64,000 bases of DNA from Amia ocellicauda (lineage: Eukaryota; Chordata; Actinopteri; Amiiformes; Amiidae). The stretch covers positions 1,557,444-1,621,443 of the forward strand of contig NC_089863.1 of assembly GCF_036373705.1 (NCBI RefSeq), written 5' to 3'. Shown one piece after another: positions 46,937 through 59,198 of the stretch. The translations under genes and the position numbers were made by a program. The notes beneath the pieces are model-generated. The model saw only the letters and a list, made by a program, of their open reading frames with translations, had not been told where the DNA came from and made no database searches. Numbering within the stretch: position 1 is the stretch's first letter; each line of letters begins with the position of its first letter.

Positions 46937-48319
46937 CAGAACACACCCAAGTTCTGTACAGAGTGTTTAACATGTCAGACTCGCAGTGCTCCAACACCAA
47001 AAGCTAGAGCTCCTTTACAACCTATTGTGGTGGATCGTCCATTCCAGAAAATTGCTGCTGACCTCACCGAGCTACCAGTCACTTCTCAAGGCAACAGGTA
47101 TGTTCTTGTTGTAATGGATTATTTTACACGCTATGTGAATCTCTTTCCTTTAAAAGATCAGCGTGCAACAAGTGTAGCTCAGTGCTTGTTTGAAGACTAC
47201 ATTCGTCAACATGGCATACCTGAGTCCATCCACACTGACCAGGGCAGACAGTTTGAGTCTGATCTGGTGAAGCAGCTGTGTAGCAAGTTGGGAATTGAGA
47301 AGACACGAACATCTCCGTACCATGCCCAATGCCCATGCCCAATGTGTGCCCATTAAGACCAATTAGCTAAATACATCTACCAAAATGGAAGAGAATGGGA
47401 CAAATACCTCTCACAAGTGGAACTTGCGTACAATTCAAGTGTACATTCCAGTACTGGATATACTCAATTTTTCCTTGCTCATGGTCGGAAACTTCGTCTG
47501 CCTGTGGACGTTTTGTTAAACTGCAGTCCATTCACTACTCAAGCAACTCCGGGCACACCTGCTGCTTATGCCCAGGATGTCCTTAACCGCCTGTCACATG
47601 CTTTTGACATGGCGGCTGAGCATTCGAAAGAATCTAAACTACTGCAAAAGATTCACTGTGATCAAAAGCTTGCTTTTAACCCATATGCTGAAGGTGATCT
47701 TGTTTTCCTTGATGATCCTGCCAATCAAAGGAATAAACTTGCTCCCAGATGGAAAGGGCCGTATAGAGTTCTGAAGAGGTTGGATAAAGATGGTTGTCCT
47801 GGCGTGACCAATGAAATCACTGACCCCAAAGATCCACGATCCAAATCATGGATTGTACATTACAATCGGCTGAAGGCATACAAAGGTCCTTGGTCTGACT
47901 TACCTGCTCATCCAGAAGCGCCTCCACAGCTGTTCAGAGATCCTGATGATGCACCTGTCAGTCCGCCAGCAACACTGACGGCTTTGTCTGGAGACGTCCC
48001 TTACCAACTTCCAGTTCCAGCGAGCTCCAGGCATCACTCGATGCCGTCTCTCTCTCTTCTTTCTTCCACAGCTCCTGTCCAGAGGGAGATGCTACCTATT
48101 CCAGGTGTCGTTCCACAACCTGCTCTAGCACTTGAGCCATGCCCAGGTGTCACCCATTCTTCCAGCCTTCGGGATGCCCAAGTCACGGTGCACCCAGAGA
48201 CTGTGTCTGTTCTCTTACCTCAGCGACCACAGACTCCTGTGGCATTACCTGCTGGATGTACTCATAGTGGTCGTAAAGTCATGAAACCTGACAAGTTTAA
48301 AGATTTTGTTCTTTCGTAG
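46937..48319 (+). pseudogene. Ty3/gypsy integrase remnant (copy 2)
   Basis: Carries the same internal break and stop as 13046-14428, so the damage predates the large duplication. Only a few substitutions separate the copies (for example FLDDP here against FLEDP, TMHS-type CTHSGR here against CTRSGR). Both catalytic Asp residues are visible and the Glu segment is absent. Confidence 0.85.
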
Positions 48320-50112
48320 TACATACCTGTTTTCATGTTACATTACAGTAATTACAGGAACAAGGGCTCGGAATCGCAGGCAGCGCTGACGAAACTTCCC
48401 CCCGCCTGAGGGAAGTGAGGGGATTATAAAGGGGAACAGAAACCAGGTAGGGAGGTGCAGGGCGAATGGGAACCGAGGGCGGAACAGGAGTGCACATGGG
48501 TGAGCGGAGTGTTAATAGACTGATTGATTGAGCAGGGAGAAGGCAGGGAAATGGTGACCCCTAGTCGGGATAGAGGGGGAGCGCTAGGGGACCATGACAA
48601 ACACTGTGTGTACTTGCATATACGCTACCATACATCTAAAATTTTGTAAGAAAGTTATAAGAATTTCAGATAAAACTGTTTATAGAGCAACAGAACTAAA
48701 AAGCACATAGACTACATACAGTCCGGAGCATATAATAATAAAACAAACAGGATATACTGATTATAATACAAATATTCAAAAGTAATAATAATCACAACAT
48801 TTAAAATAAATGTTATTTTTTTTACTATACAATCATATTGATAGACCTATGTATAGACTGTATGCAAAAGAACCATGCAAACAAAAACAAGAAATGAGCA
48901 ACTATTACTACACAACTACTTTTTCTAGTGATTGTTGCCTGCGCATTTCTTGGAAATCATAAAATCACGATGTCTGTGAAGTCAGTAGCCTTTTGTAAAG
49001 AATAAAAGCATTGATGGCGGCAATACATGATAATAAACGTCTCTGCCATCCACCACAAAACACATATTTCATTGGATATTTCCTGGTCTAAAATATATTA
49101 TTAATTGTATCTGCACTTTCACAGCAGGATCCCAGATTGATCTAATCAGTGAAATATGTGATGGCAATGTCTTGGTTGATGCATACAAATACATAAATAA
49201 ACACTAGGCTGTATCAGCGACATGCTACTGCTTCCCATGTAGTCAAAATGATGGCTTCTGGCGGTTGTAGGTAAATTTGCGATCCTGCCTTTCAAACAAC
49301 GTAAGGGTATTTATAACGCATATTTAGGAAAACTCAAGAACAGACAGACGGGTATCTTTCACAACCGCAGAGTAATTAAGAACAAAAACAGTGTCAACAT
49401 TTTTAAAGTTCTAAGGTTTAAAATGATTTAACTTTGAAAAGTTTCTTATAGAATCATTCTGGAACATCTTAATAATAGACTAGAAACACAGAGACACATA
49501 AAACTATAACTTGATGAGCCGTGCGTGTTCCCCTTTAATGAGATTATCACACAGCTCCCTCATCTCTAGATCTCATTTTAGTAATCAGACATTGGATCCC
49601 AGCCATATGTTATTTCTTAATATGTTTCTTTATTATTCTTCTTCTTCTCTTTCTTGATCTCAAAGTGTTACAGATGTGTTACAGCTGCGCACACAACAGG
49701 AGTATAATTGATGTGGTTATATGACCACCCTGATGCCCAAACTGCTGGTCTCACTTGTTCTTTTCAGCTCTATTTGTCCTGATTATTGAGCCACACAGAT
49801 CATTAGAGACTCTGTCTGTGGAGTTTATGTAGTTTGTATTTTATAAAGCTGCTCTTCAAGCCGGAGAGACTGGATTTGCACTCGTTCACTATGGCTGCAT
49901 CTGCTTAACAAAAATAACAATACAAGGTTACGGTTGTGAGTTTTACGCTGATCAGACAACATCTGTAACACAAGGATTAATATCTCTGTCCTTCTCTCTG
50001 TCCTATCTATTCTGTACATACAGACGACTGATTCATTCTCATCTCATAGGCTGCTGAAACACACACATTACCCCTGAGCCTGTGATTAGTCAGTCTTTAA
50101 TTGGTCCTCAGT
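48320..50112. other. Non-coding copy of 14429-16221
   Basis: Very similar to the first copy throughout; no gene recognised in either. Confidence 0.5.
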
Positions 50113-50215
50113 TATATAAAGACAGCAGCTGCCTCACCTGGGTCAGACTGGAGCCGCTGTGGAGACAGTGCCGGAGCTGCGTCTGTGGGTCCTGAAGGGG
50201 GACTGGGATCCAGTG
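50113..50215 (+). promoter_or_regulatory. TATA-box promoter candidate, copy 2
   Basis: TATATAAAG, the following 100 bp and the GTGAGT donor are the same as at 16222-16329. Retention in both copies only shows recent common origin. Confidence 0.33.
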
Positions 50216-50682
50216 TGAGTCTGTGTATATGTACCTCTAAGAGTGTGTGCCTTTGTGTGTGTGTGTGAGTGTTGGGTCATCGCTGAAAGCATTAGAGGAA
50301 GTGTTGCTTTCTCTATTTAATGATCAGGTTAACCAATGGCTTTCAAGTCAAAGTAGTTGGCAACTACAAAATAAATGTATGTAGAAGAAATGAGGAAGAA
50401 ATCTGCCCACAGGATGTGTAGTTATAGTCCAGGGTGGTATTAATATTTGTTTTGCTCTGGGTAGCTGGTCTGAATCCATTGGCATCCAGGATGTGTGTCT
50501 CAGTCAGAGGACAGACGAGCAGGAGAGATAAGGTGGCCAGTGGGCCGATGCCATGTCAGGAGCCTGGAGAAATGTAATTCATCCTGAGGTGTTTGAGTTG
50601 GAAAGAGTTCATAGTTTTATTACAGATCTGAAGTTTCTGACCCAGTAAATTGCTCTGCGAAGATCTGAGTCTCTATGAGAGA

Positions 50683-50715
<33 letters not shown>

Positions 50716-51753
50716 GGAGGGAGAGCTGGTAGAGGAAGTGCTGGTTTCTTTATCTATTGTCGGCTTTCAAGAAGAAGGTGTAGGTGACCACAGAATTCAA
50801 ATTTTAAATAAACTCTCTGAGTGTGGTAATTTTTCCAGTAACAGACAGCTGTTGAAATAGATGCAGTTGCTTTCTTAGAATCATTATGAGCTATTAGGTC
50901 CATTAGGAGAAATATGTGGAAGAAATTTGCCCACAAGACGTGTAGTTCTGGTATTAAAACGTGTCATTTCTAATGTGATGTCATAGGCAATAGGATTAGA
51001 AGTCTGCAATGTCAAGATTGCTAAGCAGTGCAGGAGGAAGAGCTCAGTGTGAATTAGTTATCCATCGAGTCGAGAAACAGCCCAGAGGGGGAAGGACTAT
51101 GCAGTCACCCGTGGGCACACTGTGACCGTCTGTGTAGCGAGCTGCCTACTGGACCAGGGGAGTGTGTCACCCCAGCAGACGATACAGTGGGGGGAAGAGG
51201 GGAGGATGTGGAGATTGAAGGGCAGAGAAGACGCTTGGACTGGTGAGTCTGTCCATTTGTTTCTCTGAGGGATTGCAGTGCTTGACCGAACCCCTGCCTC
51301 TCCCTCAGACTCTGGCCACAGTAGGAGACACTGGTGTGTTCTGTGTGTCTCCTGGATCAGCTGCTGGTCAGTGTGACCATTGACAGCAGGGCAGAGAGCC
51401 TGATGAGTTCCTGGCATCGGGCTGAGGAGGATGCACAGCATTGGGCCCACAAGGATGCTCAGATGAAGCGGCTGAGACGGGACCGTGACCTGGAATAGCA
51501 CGAATTACAATGCAGAGCAAAAGTGTCCTAGGAGGGCCATGCTACCCATCGAGGGGGGCACCGGGGGACCACACACACAGCAGGATTTAAAAGTTTGCTT
51601 CATTAAAGAAGGGACAAGTAGTACAACTATTACCTGTAACACTATGACTTGCCAGCGCCGGGCCAGCGACGCACAGAGAAAAAAGTAGTCTAGGAAATCC
51701 ACAAACCTGCAGGGGGAGTCGCATCTGCTGCTTTCACACTTACCATGACATTT
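50216..51753. other. Non-coding copy of 16324-17937, with a deletion
   Basis: About 90 bp present at 16480-16570 are replaced here by a short different stretch near 50371-50387. GT/GA microsatellite at about 50683-50716. No gene supported. Confidence 0.5.
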
Positions 51754-51999
51754 TTAGTGTACTTCAGAGTACTGTCGACTAAACTGCTTTATATGGACTT
51801 TCCCAATATCCCACCACTGTTTCACAGATGAGACATCGCCCTTTTGTTTCCCCCAGCACTGCCAGAAAGCTTTAAGACACTCTTTAAAATGTGCGTTGGG
51901 CACTGGCACTGGACACCCCTGACATCTGATTGGCCACCCCGGGTGCCACCCCCGCATTTCATTGGCTACTGGCAGCTCAGCTCTTGTTGAAAGAAGCAT
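51754..51999 (-). mobile_element. Tx1/L1-type retrotransposon fragment, copy 2
   Basis: Contains VPNAHFKECLKAFWQCWGKQ and then WWDIGKVHIKQFSRQYS. The frame is open for about 81 codons, slightly closer to the family pattern than the first copy because it lacks a small insertion. Confidence 0.6.
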
Positions 52000-53210
52000 T
52001 TATTCTGACGATCGGCGGCGCATTTTTCAAACCCAGGACGAGGAAGAGACAATATTAGCGGTCAGTGTTCAGCAAGTTAACATTTGGCAATCTGACATCC
52101 ATTAACTGCATATTTTATCCGTTAGATTTTCATACTTGAACTCAAAATGAAAACTTATCAATCTGTTAACGTTACTCAAAAGATAGCCTGTTTGCTATGG
52201 TAAAGGTGTAAGAAATTATAGCAGCTAATGCCCCGTTTCCACTGGCGCAGGACGCTTAAAGCAGTCCTTAATGTTTCAGAGGGAAACCCAGATCTGCTGT
52301 ATTAATTTATTCATGAATTTATCTTGTAAATGGACACGTTAACTGAATCGTGTTCCTTCACACTGACTGTGTCTGCGGGGCTGTTAGACAAACGGACCTG
52401 CAAACTATTCCCAACGACAGCCTGAACCCCGGCCAGCTGTTCATACAATATTAATACATTATTATCCTTCAGTTTATTGTAACTGGTCAGCGCTGCACCG
52501 GTCTGTGAATCACAGGGTTTAATGCACTGATATGAACTGTCTCAGTCATTGTCTCTGTCCGTGGATTTCACTCCACGCTGCTAATAAAACTGCAATTTCT
52601 TCGAGATCGCACAGGCTCTTGAGATTATATCTTCCCGTCACCGCCTATAGGGGGCGTAGGGGCGACACGCTCACGCCACCTCTTGTTTAACAGAGAGGAC
52701 CTCGTTCACCCCGTCAGTTCTCCCCCCGGGCGGCTGGACCGACCCCAGGACAGCACCACACGGAAGGCAAGTTCACAAAAGTAACAATGTATTATATTTA
52801 GCTAGAACAGGGCATGAAGACTGTACTAGCACAGAACCCTAGGGATTTGGCAAACATGTAATTCTAAAACCCTATATTAAAATGCCTTTAATACAATGGG
52901 CACATAAAACACTAAAAACCCTACCCAGAATAACACAAATTTATACATTGCGATATATCGGACTGCTGGACGGCAGGAAATGTGATGCGACGTCAAAACA
53001 GTTTGATGACCAAAAGCTGTGCAGTGTGGAGAAATATGGACAACCCTTTGATTGTGTGATTGAAGGCCGATCTCGTGGGAATGTGCAGCACACAGATGTT
53101 ACGGGACAAATCACTGGAGAATTACTGCGCTTTATATTGATACTTATATATTGATATTGATCATGATCATGAGTAACGTGCGTCTCATCTCCTCTGAAGG
53201 TGATCAGGGT
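52000..53210. other. Non-coding, with a deletion junction at about 52938-52945
   Basis: Equivalent to 18148-19120 joined to 23706-23976. The 4.6 kb between them, including the DD36E transposon, is missing. A few extra t bases sit at the join (acacaaatttatacattg). Confidence 0.7.
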
Positions 53211-53310
53211 CTGGTTTCGTGGACAGGGATTAAGCCTCGTCTTGGACTAAACTGTCCTTTTATACTGGATTAATTCAAGGTGGCTTTCTCAGACATGGTT
53301 TGAAACAGTC
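53211..53310. mobile_element. Left-end remnant of the PIF/Harbinger-like element
   Basis: Keeps CTGGTTTCGTGGACAGGG and about 80 bp more, then joins directly to L2 LINE 3' UTR. The other 1.7 kb seen at 24083-25769 is deleted. Confidence 0.65.
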
Positions 53311-54120
53311 CTTATCCAGGGGGACTTACAACATAAGTGCAGAAATACAGTAAGTACAAGGCATCAATCATTACAAATTCAATTTAGCTAAAACAGCAAT
53401 TCAGAATAATACACTTTACAAATTCCAATTTACAATATACACAAGTTCAGTAAGTGAGGTCCTACATCCTGGACAGTGAAAGCTAAGTGCTGTCAAGATG
53501 TCGGGTCACAGACGAGGGCTGCGGGAAAGGGAGCAAGGAGGAAAACAATCAAGAACACGAGAAGCATAATAAAACTGTGAAGTGCTATCTAGCAGGGATA
53601 GAGGACTAATATGTGCTGTCAGAAGAGATGCGTCTTGAGTAAGCGCCGGAATGAGGTCAGAGACTCTGCTGTTTTGACTTCGGTGGGCAGGTCGTTCCAC
53701 CACTTAGGGGCCAGGGATGAGAAGGAGCGGCTCTGGAGGAAGGAGAGTGGAGAGGAGGCAGAGTTAGTCTTCTGGCACTGGAGGAGCGCAGTGGTCTGGA
53801 GGGGATGTATGGAGAGATGAGTGACTGAAGGTAGCTTGGTGCAGTGTGGTCGAGACAGCGGTAGGTGAGGGTCAATGTCTTGAACTGAATGCGTGCCGCT
53901 ATCGGGAGCCAGTGGAGGGAGCGGAGCAGTGGCGTAGCGTGTGAATCGGGGCAGAGAGACACCAGACGAGCCGCAGAGTTCTGGATGAGCTGGAGCGGCG
54001 GGTAGTGGACGCAGGCAAGCCGGCCAGGAGGGAGTTGCAGTATCCAGGAGGGAGAGGACCAGTGACTGGACGAGCAGCTGCGTCGAGCAGTCGGTGAGGA
54101 AGGGATGGATCCGGCGCACT
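53311..54120 (-). mobile_element. L2-type LINE, truncated at both ends (copy 2)
   Basis: Minus-strand ORF2 C-terminus with SLHWLPIAARIQFKTLTLTY, APSYLQSLISPYIPSRPL and PKWWNDLPTEVKTAESLTSF, plus most of the 3' UTR. The final 3' bases and TAA tail were removed by the adjoining deletion. Frameshifts are present. Confidence 0.82.
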
Positions 54121-54994
54121 ATGAAAGCACGTCGATGCACATGTCCTGACAGGAACGCCTCCCTGGTGCTGCTCCACCGCACGGCCCTGCTGTCCAGCTC
54201 TACAGTCCCTCAGCACTGAGACCAAGGGAGGACAGGACAGAAGAGCCGTCTCTCTGAGTCTCTCATTGTGGGGACATGTGTAACATTGTGCAGCTGCGGC
54301 CACAACTGTGTGTGAACTGACACGGTCAGAGAGTGTCTGTCATTTATTACTGTGTCTGGAACCAGCGGACAAGAGCTCTCAATGACAAGGACACCAGTCT
54401 GGAGTTTGTGTTTCTGCTCTCAGAAATCCTTCAGATCTGAAACACAGCAGTGGCATCAGAGCCAGAGTGAATATCTGTGGGTTTGACACTGAGAGAAGGG
54501 CAGGGATGCCACACTGCAATACACAGTCCCACCACACAGTGGCACTGCAACACAATATAAACCACTCATTTAGGAGGAATAGAAAGATCAGCGACTCCGT
54601 GTCATTGTGATTGTCACAGCATTCAGTCACACAGATATGTGTATAGTTAAAAATGGCGACTTCTAAGACACACATTCAATATGAATCTCTCTCTCAGTAC
54701 AGTGTCAGAGCCGCTGCCATGAGTGAAGACTTTAAAGTGACGAGTCAGAGATTGAAGATTTTAAATATTTATTTCAAGGCAAATTATCGGTGTGATATAA
54801 ACATATAAAACAATATCCAGCCCTTTAATACAGTACAGTGGGCACTCCTGTATCAGGCACTGTTTAGATCTGTACTGGTCACACTGTGATATAAAGCAGA
54901 TATTTACAGCTCAGTCCATATGATATAAACACACAGAACAACACACAGCACTTTAATATCTTTATACACAGACAGTGATGTGAAACCCAGTGAT
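54121..54994. other. Non-coding flank of GIMAP block 3
   Basis: Includes the 54581-54994 segment equal to 1-416. No gene recognised. Confidence 0.6.
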
Positions 54995-55146
54995 GTCCAC
55001 ATGAGCCCCGCAGTGTGAGCTCAGAGCAGGGCGTCCACATGAGCCCCGCAGTGTGAGCTCAGAGCAGGGTGTCCACATGAGCCCCGCAGTGTGAGCTCAG
55101 AGCAGGGCGTCCACATGAGCCCCGCAGTGTGAGCTCAGAGCAGGGT
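54995..55146. repeat. 38-bp minisatellite, 4 copies (block 3)
   Basis: Same unit as at 417 and 27257, four copies. Confidence 0.92.
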
Positions 55147-55264
55147 GTCCCGCTCAGGAGCCCCAGTCCCACAGCCCCTTCAGCACAGCTGTCAGTCCCC
55201 ATGGCTGTACAGAGCACACTGGGGCTCAGGGCTCCTCCAGGGCAGGGTCCTCTGAGCCAGACAC

Positions 55265-55267
<3 letters not shown>

Positions 55268-55313
<46 letters not shown>
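55268..55313. repeat. GA microsatellite
   Basis: Pure (GA)n, longer than in blocks 1 and 2. Confidence 0.9.
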
Positions 55314-55316
<3 letters not shown>

Positions 55317-55631
55317 CAGTGGTCTAGTGGAGCTGTGTGTCAGTGTGCTGTAGTGACACAGTCAGGGGTGTAGTGGAGCTGTGTGTCAGTGTGCTGTAGT
55401 GACACAGTCAGGGGTGTAGTGGAGCTGTGTGTCAGTGTGCTGTAGTGACACAGTCAGGGGTGTAGTGGAGCTGTGTGTCAGTGTGCTGTAGTGACACAGT
55501 CAGGGGTGTAGTGGAGCTGTGTGTCAGTGTGCTGTAGTGACACAGTCAGGGGTGTAGTGGAGCTGTGTGTCAGTGTGCTGTAGTGACACAGTCAGGGGTG
55601 TAGTGGAGCTGTGTGTCAGTGTGCTGTAGTG
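55317..55631. repeat. 46-bp minisatellite, about 7 copies (block 3)
   Basis: Very uniform copies. The array stops abruptly at gtgctgtagtgctttcttat, where foreign sequence with a Tc1-like element begins. Confidence 0.92.
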
Positions 55632-55654
55632 CTTTCTTATGTTCTTATGATTAT

Positions 55655-56528
55655 GTAGCCCTGACATTATGAGCACTGACAGGTGAAGTGAATGACACTG
55701 ATAATCTCGTTATCATGGCACCTGTCAGTGGGTGGGATATATTAGGCAGCAAGTGAACATTTTGTCCTCAAAATTGATGTGTTAGAAGCAGGAAAAATGT
55801 GCAGCATAAGGATCTGAGGGACTTTGACAAGGACCAGATTGTGATGGCTAGACGACTGGGTCAGAGCATCTCCAAAACTGCAGCTCTTGTGGCTGTTCCC
55901 GGTCTGCAGTGGTCAGTACCTATCAAAAGTGTCCAAGGATGGAAAAGCGGTGAACTGGCGACAGGGTCATGGACGGCCAAGGCTCACTGATGCACGTGGG
56001 GAGCGAAGGCTGGCCCGTGTGGTCCGATCCAACAGAGGAGCTACTGTAGCTGAAATTGCTGAAAAAGTGAATGCTGGTTCTGATAGAAAGGTGTCAGAAC
56101 ACACAGTGCGTCGCAGTTTGTTGCGTATGGGGCTGCGTAGCCGCAGACCAGTCAGGGTGCCCATGCTGACCCCTGTCCACTGCCGAAAGGACCTACAATG
56201 GGCACGTGAGCATCAGAACTGGACCACGGAGCAATGGAAGAAGGTGGCCTGGTCTGATGAATCACGAGTTCAAGGTGTTGACTTGGCCTCCAAATTCCCC
56301 AGATCTCAATCCAATCGAGCATCTGTGGGATGTGCTGGACAAACAAGTCCGATCCATGGAGGCCCCACCTCGCAACTTACAGGACTTAAAGGATCTGCTG
56401 CTGACGTCTTGCCAGATACCACAGCACACCTTCAGAGGTCTAGTGGAGTCCATGCCTCGACGGGTCAGGACTGTTTTGGGACCTACACAATATTAGGCAG
56501 GTGGTCATAATGTTATGGCTGATCGGTG
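55655..56528 (+). mobile_element. Dead Tc1-like element, longer relative of the array copies
   Basis: Same family as the elements in the 2.49-kb array. It keeps an extra 225 bp of the DNA-binding region (for example SLLRMGLRSRRPVRVPM). It shares their deletion after WSDES, so the second catalytic Asp is lost, and it has frameshifts. The right end CGGTG is followed by TA; the left end is degenerate. A source or sister of the shorter form. Confidence 0.85.
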
Positions 56529-56640
56529 TATATATACACACATCTAAAAAAATATTGTCATTTAATTGGTTTTACTGTTAACTTTTAAATAAATAAATAA
56601 ATAAATACCCAGACCCAGTAAGACAAACAAACTAATCATG

Positions 56641-56930
56641 CATATATATATATATATATATATATTTTTATTATCATTATTGATTTTATTTCTTGCCAGA
56701 CGCCCTTACTCAACATAAGTGAAAAACAAGTAAAGGCATCAAACATTACAAATTCAATTTACATAAAACAGCAAATATAATACATTTTACAACTTCCAAT
56801 TTACACAGGCAAGTACAGTAAGTGAGGTCATACATCCTGGACGGTGAAAGCTAAGTGCTATCAAGATGTAGGGTCACAGTCAAGGGCTGCGGGAATGGGA
56901 GCAAGGAGGAAAACCAATATACCAGTAATG
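56641..56930 (-). mobile_element. L2-type LINE 3' end fragment with AT microsatellite
   Basis: Contains atttcttgccagacgccctt and the acattacaaattcaattta word seen in the other two L2 3' UTRs. Preceded by an AT microsatellite at 56641-56667. No coding part remains. Confidence 0.65.
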
Positions 56931-57518
56931 CTCACAAGCACCACCACTAACAGAAAAATAAAGGAGACATTTTGTTTGGTAGGTGTTGATTCAAAGACAT
57001 GACTTAAACTTGGGGTAGTAAAACCAGACAACACAAATATCAATATATTGGTGGGTAAAGACACATTTTACTTTATTTACAATAATTAACATATTTACAA
57101 TAATTAAGAAAAAAAACACAAATAAAACAACAATTATTCCGGAAACTTCCAGAATGCATTGTGGGAAAGTTAAGTTGTTTTAACACCAGGACAGTGTTAA
57201 TTCAACACTCTTTATTTTGAGACCCAGTATTAACACTGATTCTCAAGATCGTTTAACTCTCAGAGTGTTAATTTCACCCAATGAATGTTGAAATAATACT
57301 GATTTTTAACACAATATTTTAAAACTATAGATTTTGCTGTGCAGTGTGTTGAGTTTAGTGTGAGGGAGCATGTCTGAGAGCAGACTCCTACAGTCAGCAC
57401 AGTATGGGGCCACAACGCTCTGGACTGGGACTGGGGAGCTGAGACCCTCTACAGAAGCTAAAAGCTGCTTCTTTACTGGTCAACACGACTCCTCACACGA
57501 CTGACGCTCCTCTTTAAT
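56931..57518. other. Non-coding 3' flank of GIMAP A2
   Basis: A/T-rich and unique within the window. It replaces the 46-bp minisatellite flank seen in blocks 1 and 2. No poly(A) signal could be chosen with confidence. Confidence 0.45.
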
Positions 57519-58699
57519 CTACAAACAGAAGAACCTCCTGCTGCCCCGTCTGCTCCTGTGCTCCTGTCCTGCTGCAGTGCACTGTGCTGTCGACTCCCTG
57601 ACCTCCTGCAGGGCCTCTCTGTGTCTCTCTGCCTCGTCTCTGGCCTGTCTCTCATAGCGCCGCCTGAGCTCCTCCATCTCCCTCCGGTGTCTCTCCTCCA
57701 TCTCTTTCCTCTCCCTCTCCCGCTCCTCAGTCAGCACCTCCCTCTCTCTCTCCAGCCTCTCTCTCTGCTCTCGCTCTCTCCTCAGCTCCTCCTCCAGCGC
57801 TCTCCTGCTCTCCTCGTCCCTCTCCTCCCTCAGCCTCTCCTCCAGCTCTGCTATCCGCTCCTCCAGCGCTCTGATCTTCTCCTCTCGCTGCTGGAGCTCC
57901 CCCTCCATCCTGTGGAGGCAGTTGTGCACTTCCTTCTGCTGCTTCTCCCTCAGCCCTTCCTCTTCCCTCTGTTTCCTCTCATCTCTGTCCCTCAGGATCT
58001 GCTCTTGCCTCTGTCTGATCCGGGACTCTGCCTCCTGGTACATCTGGCTGCTGTAGTGGCTGCCATTGTTTGCCGCCACCACCTCCTGGATTTTGGCCAG
58101 GAGCTGTGTGACCTGAGTGCCATCGCCCCTGTTCTTGTTGTCCAGAGTGTGGTACCTGTTCCCGCACTTCTCCACCAGCCACCGGAGCTCCTCGCTGCCC
58201 GTCTCCAAAAACTCCTGGACGCTCTTGCCGTTCAGCTGGTCGGCGTGGGTGAAGAGGAACACGGTGCGCCCCGCAGCCCCCTCCCCGAAGATCTCCCGCA
58301 CCCTCTCCAGCGTCCTCCTCTCCTCCCCTGTGGATCGGCCCAGCGGGGTCACCAGGAGGAAAGCGTGGGGTCCCGGGGCAGACAGGTTGATACAGAGCCC
58401 CACGTCCCGTCTCACGTCCCCCTGAGAGAGAGGCGTGTGGAACCAGTCTGGTGTGTCCACCACAGCCACCCGTCTCCCAGCCACGCGTCCTCTTCTCTTG
58501 GCGCTCTCCTGTGTCACTGCAGAGCTGCTGGCTTCAGAGGGAAACTCCTCTCGGCCCAGGATGGTGTTTCCTGCCGCGCTCTTCCCAGCCCCAGTCCTCC
58601 CCAGCAGCACCAGCCTCAGCTCAGGGAGACTGGGAGGCGCCGGGGCGTCTGGACTGGGAGTCTCTCCTGGGCTTCTCTCTGGAGCGGCACCTCCACTCA
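57519..58699 (-). CDS. GIMAP A-type exon 2: AIG1 GTPase with altered C-terminus
   Basis: About 392 residues from the acceptor at 58700-58701. P-loop GRTGAGKS, DTPDW (Asp where the family has Gly), THAD and LRWLVEKCGNRYH are as in A1. The Glu/Arg coiled coil follows. After ARDEAERH the sequence leaves A1: the Ala/Gly-rich stretch and RRNS tail are absent and the protein ends HRSRRGSRRFFCL at a TAG (57519-57521). Homology with the A1 gene breaks near 57622. This exon is therefore terminal, while A1 and the fusion exon keep a donor. It is in frame with B2 across the intron (ATG at the join). Confidence 0.86.
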
Positions 58700-58880
58700 C
58701 TGCAACACAACACAACACACAGTCAGAGCTGAGACGACAACACGGCACAGACACACTGCTGAGAATGGGCTGAGTGTGTCACTGCAGTAGAGCGGCAATG
58801 AGCCAGACTGGGATACTGTCTGTAGTTGGGAGGAAATATCAGCACAACAAACAACACAATAATGACGCATCAAATTAGAA

Positions 58881-59196
58881 GAGCCAGTGAGATCAGAGAG
58901 TCAGTGATACAGACTGAGAGGAGAGCCAGTGAGATCAGAGTCAGTGATACAGACTGAGAGGAGAGCCAGTGAGATCAGAGAGTCAGTGATACAGACTGAG
59001 AGGAGAGCCAGTGAGATCAGAGTCAGTGATACAGACTGAGAGGAGAGCCAGTGAGATCACAGTCAGTGATACAGACTGAGAGGAGAGCCAGTGAGATCAG
59101 AGAGTCAGTGATACAGACTGAGAGGAGAGCCAGTGAGATCAGAGTCAGTGATACAGACTGAGAGGAGAGCCAGTGAGATCAGAGTCAGTGATACAG
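58881..59196. repeat. 40-bp minisatellite in the A-B intron (block 3)
   Basis: About 8 copies of the unit described at 2583-3100, in the same intron position. Confidence 0.92.
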
Positions 59197-59198
59197 CA

